Shown here: piece by piece, positions 41,004 to 50,154 of the stretch
Layout of the letters: every line of letters begins with the position of its first letter
Position numbering within the stretch: the stretch's first letter is position 1
Assembly: GCF_000430725.1 (NCBI RefSeq)
Contig: NZ_AUMO01000045.1
Coordinates: 93,961-157,960 of the forward strand
Origin: Azohydromonas australica DSM 1124
Lineage (GTDB): Bacteria > Pseudomonadota > Gammaproteobacteria > Burkholderiales > Burkholderiaceae_C
Reading direction: 5' to 3'
Length of the DNA: 64,000 bases
The notes under the pieces: generated by a model
What the model saw: only the letters and a program-made list of their open reading frames with translations
Database searches by the model: none
Told to the model about the DNA's origin: nothing
Position numbers and translations under genes: made by a program

Positions 41004-41041
41004 CGGCGAATTGCCGCTTTTTTCAGCACGGCAATTCGCCG
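41004..41041. repeat. 13-base perfect inverted repeat between the direct repeats
   Basis: CGGCGAATTGCCG (41,004-41,016) pairs perfectly with CGGCAATTCGCCG (41,029-41,041) across a 12-base loop containing six T. The T run lies inside the loop, so it is not a standard terminator. Confidence 0.85.
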
Positions 41042-41050
41042 CTTGATATT

Positions 41051-41110
41051 TCAAGCACTTAGCGGCGGTTTAGGCAGTGCGCCCACAGAGTTGTCCACAG
41101 AGGATGGGGA
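41051..41110 (+). repeat. 60-base direct repeat, copy 2
   Basis: Second copy of the element at 40,880. It shares TCAAGCACTT and CACAGAGTTGTCCACAGAGG-like sequence; the TTGTCCACA core is one base from a DnaA box. It ends 50 bases before the VOC gene's stop. Confidence 0.75.
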
Positions 41111-41160
41111 AACCCTGAGGCGGCATTTGCAGTCTGGCAGTATCAAGCGACGGTTTTACT

Positions 41161-41547
41161 TCAGCCGCCGCCACTGCCATAAGGCCGGGTCAATATCTCG
41201 AGGTTGTGCCCGTCCGGGTCGCTCCAATACAGGCCGCGGCCACCGTCGCCGTGGTTGATCTGGTTCAGGCGCCGGTGGCCCGGGTCGGCCCAGTACGGCA
41301 GCCCGCGCGCGCGGATGCGCTCGAAAACCTGGTCGAACTCGGCTTCGCTGAGCAGGAAGGCGTAGTGCTCGACCAGCGGCACGTCGTCGCTGTCGAGGAA
41401 ATCCAGCGTCACGCCGTTGGCCAGCTCCACGCCGTGGAAGGGCCCGAAGCGCACCGGCTCGCCCAGCCCCAGCAGCTCCGCCAGGAAGCGCGCCGACGCG
41501 GCGGCGTCGCGGGCGTGGACGATGGTGTGGTTCAGCTGGATCGCCAT
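41161..41547 (-). CDS. VOC (glyoxalase/dioxygenase) superfamily protein
   Basis: A 128-residue protein with the paired beta-alpha-beta fold of the VOC superfamily. It begins MAIQLNHTIVHARDAAASAR, a typical metal-ligand His start. LAELLGLGEPVRFGPFHGVE and HYAFLLSEAEFDQVFERIRA follow, and it ends GRGLYWSDPDGHNLEILTRP with the second metal site. The reaction is unknown; members include glyoxalases, fosfomycin-resistance enzymes and dioxygenases. ATG 41,547 is chosen over one at 41,568 because homology begins there. Confidence 0.85.
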   Translation of the reverse strand: MAIQLNHTIVHARDAAASARFLAELLGLGEPVRFGPFHGVELANGVTLDFLDSDDVPLVEHYAFLLSEAEFDQVFERIRARGLPYWADPGHRRLNQINHGDGGRGLYWSDPDGHNLEILTRPYGSGGG

Positions 41548-41707
41548 GGCGCGTCTCCCGCACGGCAAGGATTTGCATGCCGGCCATGCTAGGTGCGCGC
41601 CGGAAGCCCTGGCGCCAGGAGTCGCTTGGACGAGTCCTTCGGAAAATCGACGCCCAAAGCGAAACAGCCCGCAGTATTTCTACTGCAGGCTGTTTGCGAT
41701 CTTATTT

Positions 41708-41783
41708 TGGTGGGCCCTGAGTGACTCGAACACTCGACCTACGGATTAAGAGTCCGCTGCTCTACCAACTGAGCTAAGAGCCC
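41708..41783 (-). tRNA. tRNA-Lys (anticodon CTT), copy 1
   Basis: A full 76-base cloverleaf on the minus strand. It starts GGGCTCTTAGCTCAGTTGGT, has anticodon loop CTCTTAA and a TTCGAGT T-loop, and ends in encoded CCA. The acceptor stem pairs GGGCTCT with AGGGCCC, with a G-U-type mismatch. Confidence 0.95.
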
Positions 41784-41829
41784 TGAAAATTCAGGAATTC
41801 ATTATAACGCAATTTCATCGGGGTTTGTT

Positions 41830-41905
41830 TGGTGGGCCCTGAGTGACTCGAACACTCGACCTACGGATTAAGAGTCCGCTGCTCTACCAACTGAGCTAAG
41901 AGCCC
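41830..41905 (-). tRNA. tRNA-Lys (anticodon CTT), copy 2
   Basis: Identical over all 76 bases to the copy at 41,708-41,783, with a 46-base spacer between them. This indicates a recent tandem duplication or gene conversion. Confidence 0.95.
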
Positions 41906-41925
41906 CCGATCAAACCTCGCGAAAC

Positions 41926-42001
41926 TGGTGGGTTGTGCAGGATTCGAACCTGCGACCTACGGATTAAAAGTCCGCTGCTCTACCAACTGAGCTAACAACC
42001 C
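41926..42001 (-). tRNA. tRNA-Lys (anticodon TTT)
   Basis: A 76-base cloverleaf starting GGGTTGTTAGCTCAGTTGGT, with anticodon loop CTTTTAA and encoded CCA. It is first in transcription order of the three lysine tRNAs, with 20 bases to the next. Both lysine codons are therefore served from this cluster. Confidence 0.95.
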
Positions 42002-42156
42002 ATCAGCTCAACGCTCCGTTCGACCAACTGCTTGATCAACGAATCGTCGTCTGCGAAGCCTCGCATTCTAGCAATGTTTTTTGGCTTTGCAAAGCCCCGA
42101 GCACTTTTTTGTGTGCCCCTGCGCAGGTGGATGCCCGCGCAACGTCCGCGGCACCT

Positions 42157-42966
42157 TCAGCGCCGCGCCAGCACCAGCCGCGTGAGTTCCGCAGCGGCCA
42201 CCAGGCCGAAGGTGGCGGTGACGGTGACGCTGGAGCCGTAGCCGTGGCAGTTGAGGCTGCCGTCCACCGAGCAGGCGGCGTCCGCAGGCGGGCGCACGCT
42301 CTCGCGCGAGAACACGCAGCGCACGCCGATGGCGCCCTGGCGCGGCGCGCCCAGCTTGCGCAGGCGCTGGCGCAGGCCCGCCAGCAGCGGGTCGTGCGTG
42401 GTCTCCGCCAGGTCCTCCACCTCCACCAGCTGCGGCTGCAGCTTGCCGCCGGCCGCGCCCACGCTGACGAAGGGCACGCGCTCGCGCAGCGCCCAGTCCG
42501 CCAGCGCCAGCTTGGCGCGCGACTGGTCGCAGGCGTCGATGAGCCCGTCCACCGGATGCGGCAGCAACGCCGGCCAGTTGCCGGGCTCGACGAAATCCTC
42601 CACGCCGTGCACCACGCAGCCCGGGTGGATGTCGGCGATGCGCGCACGCAGCGCTTCCACCTTGGCCATGCCCACCGTGGCGCCCAGCGCCTGCACCTGG
42701 CGGTTGATGTTGGACTCGGCCACGTGGTCCAGGTCGATGAGCGTGAGCGAGGCCACGCCGCAGCGTGCCAGCGCCTCCACCGCCCAGGAGCCCACGCCGC
42801 CCACGCCCACCACCGCCAGCCGCGCGCCGCGCAGCCGCGCGTAGGCCTGCTCGCCGTGCAGGCGGCGCAGGCCGCCGAAGCGGCGCTCGTCGTCGGCCTC
42901 GTCCAGCGGACCGGCCCCGGGCGGCAAGTGCTGCACGTCGCCTTGGGCCGCCGCCATGGGCGTCAC
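42157..42966 (-). CDS. tcdA: tRNA threonylcarbamoyladenosine dehydratase
   Basis: An E1-like adenylating enzyme that cyclises t6A37 to ct6A in tRNA. The 269 residues contain RRFGGLRRLHGEQAYARLRG and the Rossmann ATP site LAVVGVGGVGSWAVEALAR. LTLIDLDHVAESNINRQVQA and DACDQSRAKLALADWA follow, then a SVGAAGGKLQP loop and a C-terminal Cys-containing region with SLNCHGYGSSVTVTATFG. The GTG at 42,966 overlaps the cpoB stop (GTGA); an ATG at 42,957 is an alternative. It is the last gene of the tolB-pal-cpoB block and lies next to lysine tRNAs that carry t6A. Confidence 0.93.
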   Translation of the reverse strand: MTPMAAAQGDVQHLPPGAGPLDEADDERRFGGLRRLHGEQAYARLRGARLAVVGVGGVGSWAVEALARCGVASLTLIDLDHVAESNINRQVQALGATVGMAKVEALRARIADIHPGCVVHGVEDFVEPGNWPALLPHPVDGLIDACDQSRAKLALADWALRERVPFVSVGAAGGKLQPQLVEVEDLAETTHDPLLAGLRQRLRKLGAPRQGAIGVRCVFSRESVRPPADAACSVDGSLNCHGYGSSVTVTATFGLVAAAELTRLVLARR

Positions 42967-43727
42967 TTCAGCGCAGCCAGCCGCTCACGGCCGGCCACCG
43001 CCGCCTCGGACTGCGGGTACTTGGTGACCAGCTCGTTGAGCGTGGCGCGGGCGCCCTTGGTGTCCTTGGCCTCGGCCTGCGCGTTGGCCGCGGCCAGCAG
43101 CGCCTCGGCAGCGCGCGGGTGCTGCGGCGCCGCCGCGACGAAGGCGCGGAAGGTGGCGATCGCCTCCTTGTAATCGCGCTTGCCGTACTGGGCGTTGCCC
43201 AGCCAGAAGCGCGCGGCGTCGGCATAGCCGCTCTGCGGCCAGCGCTTGAGGAAGGCACCGAAGGCGTTGGCGGCGCCGGCGAAGTCGGCGTTGCGCATCA
43301 GCGCCACGGCCTCGTCGTACTGGCGCTTCTCGTCCGGATCGGCGCTGAACTCCTTGCCGTCGAGCGTGACCTTCTGCGGCTCGAACTTGCGCATGCGCTC
43401 GTCCACGCCCTGCGCGATGTCCTTCTGCCGGCGCTGCAGCTCGGCCACGTCGCGCGCGAGCTGCTCGTTGGTGCCGCGCAGCGTGGCCATCTCGGCGCGC
43501 TGGGTTTCGAGCTGGTTGTTGAGGTCCACCAGGCTGCGGCGCAGCTGCGTGAGCTGCTCCTGCATCTGCGCGTCCAGCGCCTTCTGCGCCTTGGCGGCGT
43601 CCTCGACCTGCTTGCGCAGCTCCAGGATGGCGCGCCGCGCTTCGTTGTCCGGAAACATCTCGGCGCGGGCCGCGGGCAGCGCCAACGCCAACGCCGCCGC
43701 CAGGGCCAGGAAGCGCGGGGCGTGCAT
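42963..43727 (-). CDS. cpoB: Tol-Pal system protein CpoB (YbgF)
   Basis: A 254-residue periplasmic protein that couples peptidoglycan synthesis with outer-membrane constriction. It has a signal peptide ([20 protein letters not shown]). An N-terminal trimerising coiled coil follows (about 30-100, EQLTQLRRSLVDLNNQLETQ), then TPR repeats in the C-terminal half: YDEAVALMRNADFAGAANAF, YADAARFWLGNAQYGKRDYK and ARATLNELVTKYPQSEAAVA. It starts one base after the pal stop and overlaps tcdA. Confidence 0.93.
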   Translation of the reverse strand: MHAPRFLALAAALALALPAARAEMFPDNEARRAILELRKQVEDAAKAQKALDAQMQEQLTQLRRSLVDLNNQLETQRAEMATLRGTNEQLARDVAELQRRQKDIAQGVDERMRKFEPQKVTLDGKEFSADPDEKRQYDEAVALMRNADFAGAANAFGAFLKRWPQSGYADAARFWLGNAQYGKRDYKEAIATFRAFVAAAPQHPRAAEALLAAANAQAEAKDTKGARATLNELVTKYPQSEAAVAGRERLAALK

Positions 43728-43728
43728 G

Positions 43729-44265
43729 TCAGCGGTCCTTGATCTCGGCGCGACGGTTCTTGGCCCAGGCGCCTTCGTCGCTGCCCTGCACCGCCGGACG
43801 CTCCTCGCCGAAGCTCACCGGCTCCATCTGGGCGGCGTTGACGCCCAGCAGGGTCATGGAGCGCGCCACGGCCTCGGCGCGCTTCTGGCCCAGCGCCAGG
43901 TTGTACTCGCGGCCACCGCGCTCGTCGGTGTGGCCCTCGATGCTCACGCGCTTGCCCTTGTCGGCGTTCAGGCGCTTGGCCTGCGTCTCCACCACCGAGC
44001 GGTACTCGTCCTTGACCACGAAGCTGTCGAAGTCGAAGTACACGACGCGCGGCGCATTGGCTGCCGCGGCGTTCGGGTCCACGCTCACCGTCGTGACCTG
44101 CGACTGCGGCGCACCGCCCGCACCGGCGCCGGCACCCGCGTTGGCGTCGGCCGCCACGGGCGTGCGCGTCTCCACCGGGGTCTCGTTGAGCTTCACGCCC
44201 GAGGCGCAACCGGCCAGCAGGGCCGCCACTGCCAGCGCACCCAGGCTGCCACGCATTGCATTCAT
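43729..44265 (-). CDS. pal: peptidoglycan-associated lipoprotein Pal
   Basis: A 178-residue outer-membrane lipoprotein that binds peptidoglycan and TolB. It has a lipobox (AALLAGCASG), an Ala/Gly-rich linker and an OmpA-like domain: RVVYFDFDSFVVKDEYRSVV, VSIEGHTDERGGREYNLALG and QKRAEAVARSMTLLGV. The Asp and Arg that bind diaminopimelate are present in the GHTDERG and NRRAEI motifs. ATG 44,265 follows AAGGAG and matches the signal peptide. tolB lies 91 bases upstream. Confidence 0.96.
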   Translation of the reverse strand: MNAMRGSLGALAVAALLAGCASGVKLNETPVETRTPVAADANAGAGAGAGGAPQSQVTTVSVDPNAAAANAPRVVYFDFDSFVVKDEYRSVVETQAKRLNADKGKRVSIEGHTDERGGREYNLALGQKRAEAVARSMTLLGVNAAQMEPVSFGEERPAVQGSDEGAWAKNRRAEIKDR

Positions 44266-44356
44266 CGTTTCCACTCCTTGACGAAAAAATAAAAAGGGAT
44301 TCTGACTCAAAGCCCGTGGCGCCCCGCCAAGAACCGGGGCTGCCGCGGTTGCCGTC

Positions 44357-45652
44357 TCAACGACCGAAGGGGCCCCACACGGGCTCGCGCACGTCCAGGC
44401 CCGAGGACAGCAGCCGCGTCTTGATGCGGCCGTCCAGCGTGGTGGTCATGAGCACGTCGCGCCCGCCGCTGCGGGTGGCGTAGATGATCAGCCGGCCGTT
44501 GGGGGCGAAGCTGGGGCTCTCGTCGTCCGAGGTGTCGGTGAGCGCGCGCACGTCGCCGTTGCCGAGGTCCATCACCATCAGCTTGAAGGCACCGCCCTGG
44601 CGCGTGATGTAGGCCATGGAGCGCCCGTCGGGGCTGATGGCGGGGCTGATGTTGTAGCCGCCGTTGAAGGTCACGCGCTCCGGGCTGCCGCCGCCCGTGC
44701 CCATGCGGTAGACCTGCGGGCTGCCGCCGCGGTCGCTCACGAAGTAGATCTGGCGCCCGTCGGGGCTGAACACCGGCTCGGTGTCGATGGCGGAGCTGCT
44801 GGTCAGGCGCCGCACGTTGCCGCCGCTGCGGTCCATCAGGTGCAGCTGCGAGCCGCCCTCGCGCGAGAGCGTGAGCGCGATCTGGCCGCCGTCGGGAGAC
44901 CAGGCCGGGGCGCTGTTGCTGCCGCGGAAGTCGGCCACCTTGCGCCGCGCGCCGCTGGAGATGTCCTGCACCCAGACCACGGCCTTCTGCGTCTCGAAGC
45001 TGACGTAGGCCAGCTCGCGCCCGTTGGGCGACCAGGCCGGCGAGATGATCGGCTCGGGGCTCGCCAGCGCGACCTGCCCGCCCTCGCCGTCGGCGTCCGT
45101 GACGCGCAGCGTGTAGCGGCCGGCGGCGCGCGTGACGTAGGCGATGCGGGTGGAGAACACGCCCTTCTCGCCCGTGAGCTTCTCGTAGATGGCGTCGGCC
45201 ACGCGGTGCGCGGCCAGGCGCAGGTCGGCGCTGGGCACCGCGTAGGCCTGGCCGCCCAGGTCCTCGCCCTTGACCACGTCCCACAGCTTGTGGCGCACGT
45301 CGAAGCGGCCGTCGGCCAGGCGGCTCACCGAGCCCACCGCCAGCGCGTCCACGTTGCGGCCCTTCCACTCGCTCATCACCGGCAGCGCGCCCTCGTCGAG
45401 CACGCCCGGCGCCTCGATGGCGCGGAACAGGCCGCTGCGCTCCAGGTCGGCGCGCACGATCTCGCTGATGGGCTGGCCGCCGAGTTTTTCGTCGCGGAAG
45501 CGCCCGATGGCGATCGGGATCTGCGTCGCGCCGACGCCGCTGATCTCGACACGGAACTGCGCCAGCGCCGGCGCACCCGCCGCCGCGCCGAGCGCGGCCA
45601 GCACGGCACGCCGCCGCCAGCTGGGGCGGCTCAAAGCATCAGGAGTGGTCAT
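44357..45652 (-). CDS. tolB: Tol-Pal system periplasmic protein TolB
   Basis: A 431-residue periplasmic protein that shuttles between TolA and Pal. A signal peptide with twin Arg (WRRRAVLAALGAAAGAPALA) is followed by the N-terminal domain (FRVEISGVGATQIPIAIGRF) and a six-bladed propeller. The propeller has repeated SPDGRQI-type blades, for example IISPAWSPNGRELAYVSF, PVFSPDGRQIYFVSDRGG and ISPAISPDGRSMAYITRQGG. ATG 45,652 is chosen for the signal peptide. It heads the tolB-pal-cpoB-tcdA unit, away from tolQRA. Confidence 0.96.
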   Translation of the reverse strand: MTTPDALSRPSWRRRAVLAALGAAAGAPALAQFRVEISGVGATQIPIAIGRFRDEKLGGQPISEIVRADLERSGLFRAIEAPGVLDEGALPVMSEWKGRNVDALAVGSVSRLADGRFDVRHKLWDVVKGEDLGGQAYAVPSADLRLAAHRVADAIYEKLTGEKGVFSTRIAYVTRAAGRYTLRVTDADGEGGQVALASPEPIISPAWSPNGRELAYVSFETQKAVVWVQDISSGARRKVADFRGSNSAPAWSPDGGQIALTLSREGGSQLHLMDRSGGNVRRLTSSSAIDTEPVFSPDGRQIYFVSDRGGSPQVYRMGTGGGSPERVTFNGGYNISPAISPDGRSMAYITRQGGAFKLMVMDLGNGDVRALTDTSDDESPSFAPNGRLIIYATRSGGRDVLMTTTLDGRIKTRLLSSGLDVREPVWGPFGR

Positions 45653-45681
45653 GTAGGGAGGCAGGCAGCCAAAAGCCGCCG

Positions 45682-45687
45682 ATTCTA
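45682..45687 (-). promoter_or_regulatory. possible -10 element of tolB
   Basis: TAGAAT on the minus strand lies 29 bases before the tolB ATG, a normal leader length. No clear -35 is seen. The 140 bases up to the chemoreceptor stop hold no gene. Confidence 0.35.
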
Positions 45688-45792
45688 GGCAAGCGAAGCG
45701 CCGGGCCCGGCGGCGCGTCATCGACTTCCGAGACAAGACAATCCGGTCCTGCCAGGAGCCTCCCGCTTTCGCGGGCCCGGGCCGCGCTGTGT

Positions 45793-47751
45793 TCAGGCCA
45801 GTGCTGCCGCGCGGCTGCTCACCCCTTCCGGCAGCCGGAACGCCGCCACCGCCTGCACCAGCTGCTCGGCCTGCTGCTGCAGGCTGCTGGCCGCGGCGGC
45901 GGACTCCTCCACCAGCGCGGCGTTCTGCTGCGTGGCGCGGTCGAGCTGCGTCACGGCCTCGTTGATCTGGCCGATGCCGTCGGCCTGCTGGTTGGTGGCG
46001 CTGTTGATGTCGGCGATGAGCTGCCGCACGCGCTCCACCTGGCCCACGATCTCGCCCATGGCCTGGCCGGCCTGGTCGGCCAGCGCGCTGCCGGCCTGGG
46101 CCTTGGTCAGGCTCTCCTCGATCAGACCCTTGATCTCCCGCGCGGCGCCGGCCGAGCGCTGCGCCAGCGTGCGCACCTCGCCCGCCACCACCGCGAAGCC
46201 GCGCCCGGCGTCACCGGCGCGCGCGGCTTCCACCGCGGCGTTGAGCGCCAGGATGTTGGTCTGGAACGCGATGCCGTCGATCAGCCCGGTGATCTGGGCG
46301 ATCTTGTGCGAGGCGGCGTTGATCTCGCGCATCGTGCCCACCACCTGGCCCACGACCTCGCCGCCCTTGGAGGCGGCGCGGCTGGCGTCGCCGGCGAGCT
46401 GCGTGGCCTGCTGCGCCGTGTCGGCGCTGGTGTGCACGGTGGCCGACATCTGCTCCATGGAGGCGGCCGTCTCCTGCAGGCTGCTGGCCTGCGCCTCGGT
46501 GCGCTGCGACAGGTCGGCGTTGCCGCCGGCGATCTGGCGCGAGCCGGTGGCGATGAGGTCGGTGCAGCTGCGCACCGAGGACACCACGCGCGCCAGGCTG
46601 CCGTTCATGATGCCCAGCGCCTGCAGCAGCCGGCCGACCTCGTCGCGCCCACCGCCCTCGATGCGGTTGTTGAGGTCGCCCGCGGCCACGGCCTCGGCCA
46701 GGCCCAGCGCGTGGGCGATGGACTCGCTGATGCTGTGCGTGACGGCCCACATGATCCACAGCCCCAGCAGCAGCAGCCCGGCGGTGGCGCCCAGCAGCAC
46801 CGCCAGCGCCTGGCGCGCGTGCGAGACGCTGTGCTGCAGCTGCGCTTCGAGCTGCTTGAGCGAGGCGTCGATAAGCGTGAACTGCTGGTCGATCACGCGC
46901 GTGATGCCGGCGCTGAACTCCGCCGCGGGCTGGGTCAGCGCCTCGGCGCGCACGATGCGCTCGTCCACCAGCTTGACCCCTTCCTCGGCGGCGGCACGCG
47001 CCGCGGCCAGCGGCGCGGCGATGGCCTGGCCCAGCGCGGCGTCGTGCTGCCCGGCCAGCGCCAGGGCCTTGGCGGCGTCGTCGGCGTAGCGGCGCGCCGT
47101 GACCATCAGCATGTCCACGCGCGCCTTCTGTTCCGGCGTGGCCTCGCCCTTGACCAGCAGCCGCACGCCCTGGGCGCGGGCCTGGCCCAGCGCCTCCGTC
47201 AGGCGCGGCAGCTGCGTGAGCACGCCGAGCTGCAGGAAGTAGCCCGGTGCATCCGGGTGCAGCACGATGCCGCTGGCGTTGGCCACGTCCTCCAGCAGCG
47301 CCAGCTCGCGGCCCACCAGCGCGGTGTGGCGCGCGAAGCTCTGCGGGCCGTCCACGCGCTGGCCGCCCACGTCGGCCGCCAGCGCCTGCCAGTCGCGCTC
47401 GATCTCGCCCACCGAGCCGGCGAGCCTAGCATCGCCCAGCGCCGCCACCGAGGCCTTGGCCTGGCCCAGCACGCCCTCCACCAGCGCCTGCTTCTCCTGT
47501 CGCGCCGGGGCCACCGAGGCGTCGCCGCCGAGCACGGCCGCCGACTGGCCGCGGTGCTGCTGCGTGAGCTGGACCAGGCGCAGCACGTCGCGCGCGGGGT
47601 CGATGCCCGCGAGCTCCGACTTCGCCAGGCCCAGCTGCTCCAGGAAGGTGTTGACCGCCAGCACGCACGGCAGCAGCGCCATCAGCGCCGCCACGGCGCC
47701 GATGAGCATGAACTTGTGGGCCAACTTCAGGTTGGCGAGGAACTGACGCAT
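45793..47751 (-). CDS. methyl-accepting chemotaxis protein
   Basis: A 652-residue chemoreceptor. The first transmembrane helix is about residues 10-32 ([20 protein letters not shown]). A helical, probably nitrate/nitrite-sensing-like or four-helix-bundle periplasmic domain runs to about 310. The second helix is [25 protein letters not shown]-like stretch follows, then the signalling domain with [20 protein letters not shown] and [20 protein letters not shown], the CheA/CheW-binding tip. The start is ATG 47,751. It is divergent from glyA; the ligand is unknown. Confidence 0.92.
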   Translation of the reverse strand: MRQFLANLKLAHKFMLIGAVAALMALLPCVLAVNTFLEQLGLAKSELAGIDPARDVLRLVQLTQQHRGQSAAVLGGDASVAPARQEKQALVEGVLGQAKASVAALGDARLAGSVGEIERDWQALAADVGGQRVDGPQSFARHTALVGRELALLEDVANASGIVLHPDAPGYFLQLGVLTQLPRLTEALGQARAQGVRLLVKGEATPEQKARVDMLMVTARRYADDAAKALALAGQHDAALGQAIAAPLAAARAAAEEGVKLVDERIVRAEALTQPAAEFSAGITRVIDQQFTLIDASLKQLEAQLQHSVSHARQALAVLLGATAGLLLLGLWIMWAVTHSISESIAHALGLAEAVAAGDLNNRIEGGGRDEVGRLLQALGIMNGSLARVVSSVRSCTDLIATGSRQIAGGNADLSQRTEAQASSLQETAASMEQMSATVHTSADTAQQATQLAGDASRAASKGGEVVGQVVGTMREINAASHKIAQITGLIDGIAFQTNILALNAAVEAARAGDAGRGFAVVAGEVRTLAQRSAGAAREIKGLIEESLTKAQAGSALADQAGQAMGEIVGQVERVRQLIADINSATNQQADGIGQINEAVTQLDRATQQNAALVEESAAAASSLQQQAEQLVQAVAAFRLPEGVSSRAAALA

Positions 47752-48030
47752 GAGGCGCTCTCCGCTGGGGGGTTCTTCGAGTTCGGTACGGCTTGCGGTG
47801 CCGCTGCCCGCGGCGTCCGGCGGCCTTCAGGCGCGCCGGGCCCCTTGGGCGTCGCGCTCCGCGCTACCGGCCAGGGCCGGGAAATCACGGATTGAGCAAA
47901 ATCTAGTTACCAATGTCCGGACTGGCAATTCATTCGGCGCACCGGTTGAGCGGCGGTTGATGCGGCTCAAACCCGGGCCGTGACTAAAGTCCCGCGCCGG
48001 GCGTCGGGCCAAGAGCCACGGCGCCTCCGC

Positions 48031-48036
48031 TACACT
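48031..48036 (+). promoter_or_regulatory. possible -10 element before the ZTP riboswitch
   Basis: TACACT lies 7 bases before the first base of the predicted riboswitch, so transcription would begin at the aptamer. The -35 region is not clear. Confidence 0.35.
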
Positions 48037-48042
48037 GGCGGT

Positions 48043-48170
48043 CCGCGCGACTGGCGATAAGGGGCTTCTCCAAAAGCAAGCCCCGAGGTGGAGGACCACC
48101 GTGGAGCGCGGGCGGTTGAAGGGCATGCATTCATGTGTCCGCGGCCGTATCAAGCCGTTCGCCTGGGCAG
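48043..48170 (+). ncRNA. ZTP (pfl motif) riboswitch upstream of glyA
   Basis: The three conserved parts of the pfl motif occur in order. GCGACTGGCG is at 48,047-48,056. A variable hairpin (GGGGCTT / AAGCCCC) sits at 48,061-48,084. GGACCACCGTGGAGCG is at 48,093-48,108. After a loop, CGCCTGGGCA is at 48,160-48,169, which forms the ligand pocket. ZTP/AICAR riboswitches sense low formyl-folate and commonly control folate and one-carbon genes, including glyA. A further hairpin (48,178-48,184 with 48,212-48,218) between aptamer and ATG may be the expression platform; it lacks a U-tract, so control may be translational. Confidence 0.82.
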
Positions 48171-48251
48171 CCCTTCTCGTCCGCGCCGCCGGAAAAAAGC
48201 ATCGGCACGCGGCGGACGCCGGGACCTCCACACGCTTAGCCGAGGACTGCC

Positions 48252-49502
48252 ATGTTCGACCGCACCCAATCCACCCTTGCCAACGTCGATCCCGAGCTGT
48301 TTGCCGCCGTTCAGGCCGAGAACCGCCGCCAGGAAGAGCACATCGAGCTCATCGCCAGCGAGAACTACACCTCGCCGGCGGTGATGGAAGCCCAGGGCTC
48401 GCAGCTCACCAACAAGTACGCCGAGGGCTATCCCGGCAAGCGCTACTACGGCGGCTGCGAGCACGTGGACGTGGTGGAGCAGCTGGCCATCGACCGCCTC
48501 AAGCAGCTCTTCGGCGCCGAGTACGCCAACGTGCAGCCCAACTCCGGCTCGCAGGCCAACCAGGGCGCCTTCTTCGCGCTGCTGCAGCCCGGCGACACGA
48601 TCATGGGCATGAGCCTGGCCGAGGGCGGGCACCTGACGCACGGCATGCAGCTCAACATGAGCGGCAAGTGGTTCAAGGTGGTGAGCTACGGCCTCAACGC
48701 CCAGGAAGACATCGACTACGACGCGATGGAGCGCCTGGCGCACGAGCACAAGCCCAAGCTGATCATCGCCGGCGCCTCGGCCTTCGCGCTGCGCATCGAC
48801 TTCGAGCGCTTCGCCAAGGTGGCCAAGGCCGTGGGCGCGTACTTCATGGTGGACATGGCCCACTACGCCGGCCTGGTGGCCGCGGGCGTCTACCCGAACC
48901 CCGTGCCGCATGCCGACGTGGTGACCTCCACCACGCACAAGAGCCTGCGCGGCCCGCGCGGCGGGATCATCCTGTGCAATGACGAGGCCATCGCCAAGAA
49001 GATCAACAGCGCGATCTTCCCCGGCATCCAGGGCGGCCCGCTGATGCACGTGATCGCCGGCAAGGCCGTGGCCTTCAAGGAGGCGCTGTCGCCCGAGTTC
49101 AAGGCCTACCAGGAGCAGGTGGTCAAGAACGCGCGCGTGCTGGCCGAGACGCTGACCGAGCGCGGCCTGCGCATCGTCAGCGGCCGCACCGAAAGCCACG
49201 TGATGCTGGTGGACCTGCGTCCGAAGAACCTCACGGGCAAGGAAGCCGAGGCGATCCTGGGCGCGGCCCACATCACCTGCAACAAGAACGGCATCCCCAA
49301 CGACCCGCAGAAGCCGATGGTCACCAGCGGCATCCGCCTGGGCTCGCCGGCCATGACCACGCGCGGCTTCAAGGAAGAGGAAGCCCGCCTGACCGCGAAC
49401 CTGATCGCCGACGTGCTGGACAACCCGCACGACGAGGCGACCATCGAGCGCGTGCGCGAGCAGGTCAAGGCGCTGACGAGCCGCTTCCCTGTCTACGGCT
49501 GA
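48252..49502 (+). CDS. glyA: serine hydroxymethyltransferase
   Basis: Interconverts serine and glycine with tetrahydrofolate, the main source of one-carbon units. The 416 residues contain [53 protein letters not shown] and the PLP-binding Lys230 in [15 protein letters not shown]. The end block [15 protein letters not shown] is also typical. The start ATG follows CGAGGA. A ZTP riboswitch precedes it, so expression should rise when formyl-folate is scarce. A palindromic repeat and nrdR follow. Confidence 0.98.
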   Translation: MFDRTQSTLANVDPELFAAVQAENRRQEEHIELIASENYTSPAVMEAQGSQLTNKYAEGYPGKRYYGGCEHVDVVEQLAIDRLKQLFGAEYANVQPNSGSQANQGAFFALLQPGDTIMGMSLAEGGHLTHGMQLNMSGKWFKVVSYGLNAQEDIDYDAMERLAHEHKPKLIIAGASAFALRIDFERFAKVAKAVGAYFMVDMAHYAGLVAAGVYPNPVPHADVVTSTTHKSLRGPRGGIILCNDEAIAKKINSAIFPGIQGGPLMHVIAGKAVAFKEALSPEFKAYQEQVVKNARVLAETLTERGLRIVSGRTESHVMLVDLRPKNLTGKEAEAILGAAHITCNKNGIPNDPQKPMVTSGIRLGSPAMTTRGFKEEEARLTANLIADVLDNPHDEATIERVREQVKALTSRFPVYG

Positions 49503-49515
49503 TCCTTCGGGATTG

Positions 49516-49590
49516 CCGTTCGGGCTGAGCCTGTCGAAGCCCTGCCGCCCAACCATGGCGCAGGTCCTTCGGCAAGCTCGGAACGAACGG
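49516..49590. repeat. palindromic intergenic repeat, copy 3 of 3 (both arms)
   Basis: The left arm CCGTTCGGGCTGAGCCTGTC continues GAAGCC (49,516-49,541). The right arm CTTCGGCAAGCTCGGAACGA continues ACGG, its imperfect inverse (to 49,590). The two enclose about 23 bases. It fills the glyA-nrdR gap. The same arms occur at 4,631 and 29,387. Confidence 0.8.
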
Positions 49591-49603
49591 AGAAAGTGAA
49601 TCC

Positions 49604-50041
49604 ATGCGTTGCGTCTACTGCGGCCACGGCGAGACGCAGGTGGTCGAGACCCGCGAGACCGACGAGGCCGTGCGCCGGCGCCGGCGCTGCCAGAAGTGCG
49701 AGCGCCGCTTCACCACCTACGAGCGCGCCGAGATCACGCTGCCCACGGTCGTGAAGAAGGACGGCGCGCGCGTGGAGTTCGACCGCGCCAAGCTGCGCGC
49801 GTCGATGTCGCTGGCGCTGCGCAAGCGCCCGGTGAGCACCGAGCAGGTGGAAGCCGCGCTGGAGCGCATCCAGGAGCGGCTGCTGCAGGACGCCCAGCGC
49901 GAGGTTTCCACCGCGCGGCTGGGCGAGCTGGTCATGCGCGAGCTGCAGGCCCTGGACAAGGTCGCCTACGTGCGCTTCGCCTCGGTCTACCGCAGCTTCG
50001 AGGACGTGGACGAGTTCCGGCAGATCATCAAGGACATCTGA
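49604..50041 (+). CDS. nrdR: transcriptional repressor NrdR
   Basis: A 145-residue nucleotide-sensing repressor of ribonucleotide reductase genes. The N-terminal zinc ribbon is [13 protein letters not shown] with [15 protein letters not shown]. The ATP-cone domain follows: [20 protein letters not shown], then [20 protein letters not shown] and [19 protein letters not shown]. Length and motifs are standard. glyA-nrdR adjacency is common in proteobacteria, often followed by ribD; here four prepilin genes lie between. Confidence 0.97.
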   Translation: MRCVYCGHGETQVVETRETDEAVRRRRRCQKCERRFTTYERAEITLPTVVKKDGARVEFDRAKLRASMSLALRKRPVSTEQVEAALERIQERLLQDAQREVSTARLGELVMRELQALDKVAYVRFASVYRSFEDVDEFRQIIKDI

Positions 50042-50154
50042 GCTGAGCCGGGCCGGGCGCGCCTGCGCCTCCTCCCGCCGACCAGTTCATTCCTCCCATG
50101 GCGCCCCGCGGCGCGGATGCCTACCCTGCGCGGCATCCACCTCCCGGGAGGCCC

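Noticed and set aside
40880..41110. Chromosomal origin of replication
   Set aside because: Only two imperfect DnaA-box-like motifs occur, with no AT-rich unwinding region and no dnaA, dnaN or gidA nearby.
47752..48000. Sigma-28 flagellar promoter for the chemoreceptor at 45,793-47,751
   Set aside because: TCAA and GCCGAATG occur on the minus strand, but the spacing is about 18 bases instead of about 15, so the match is poor.
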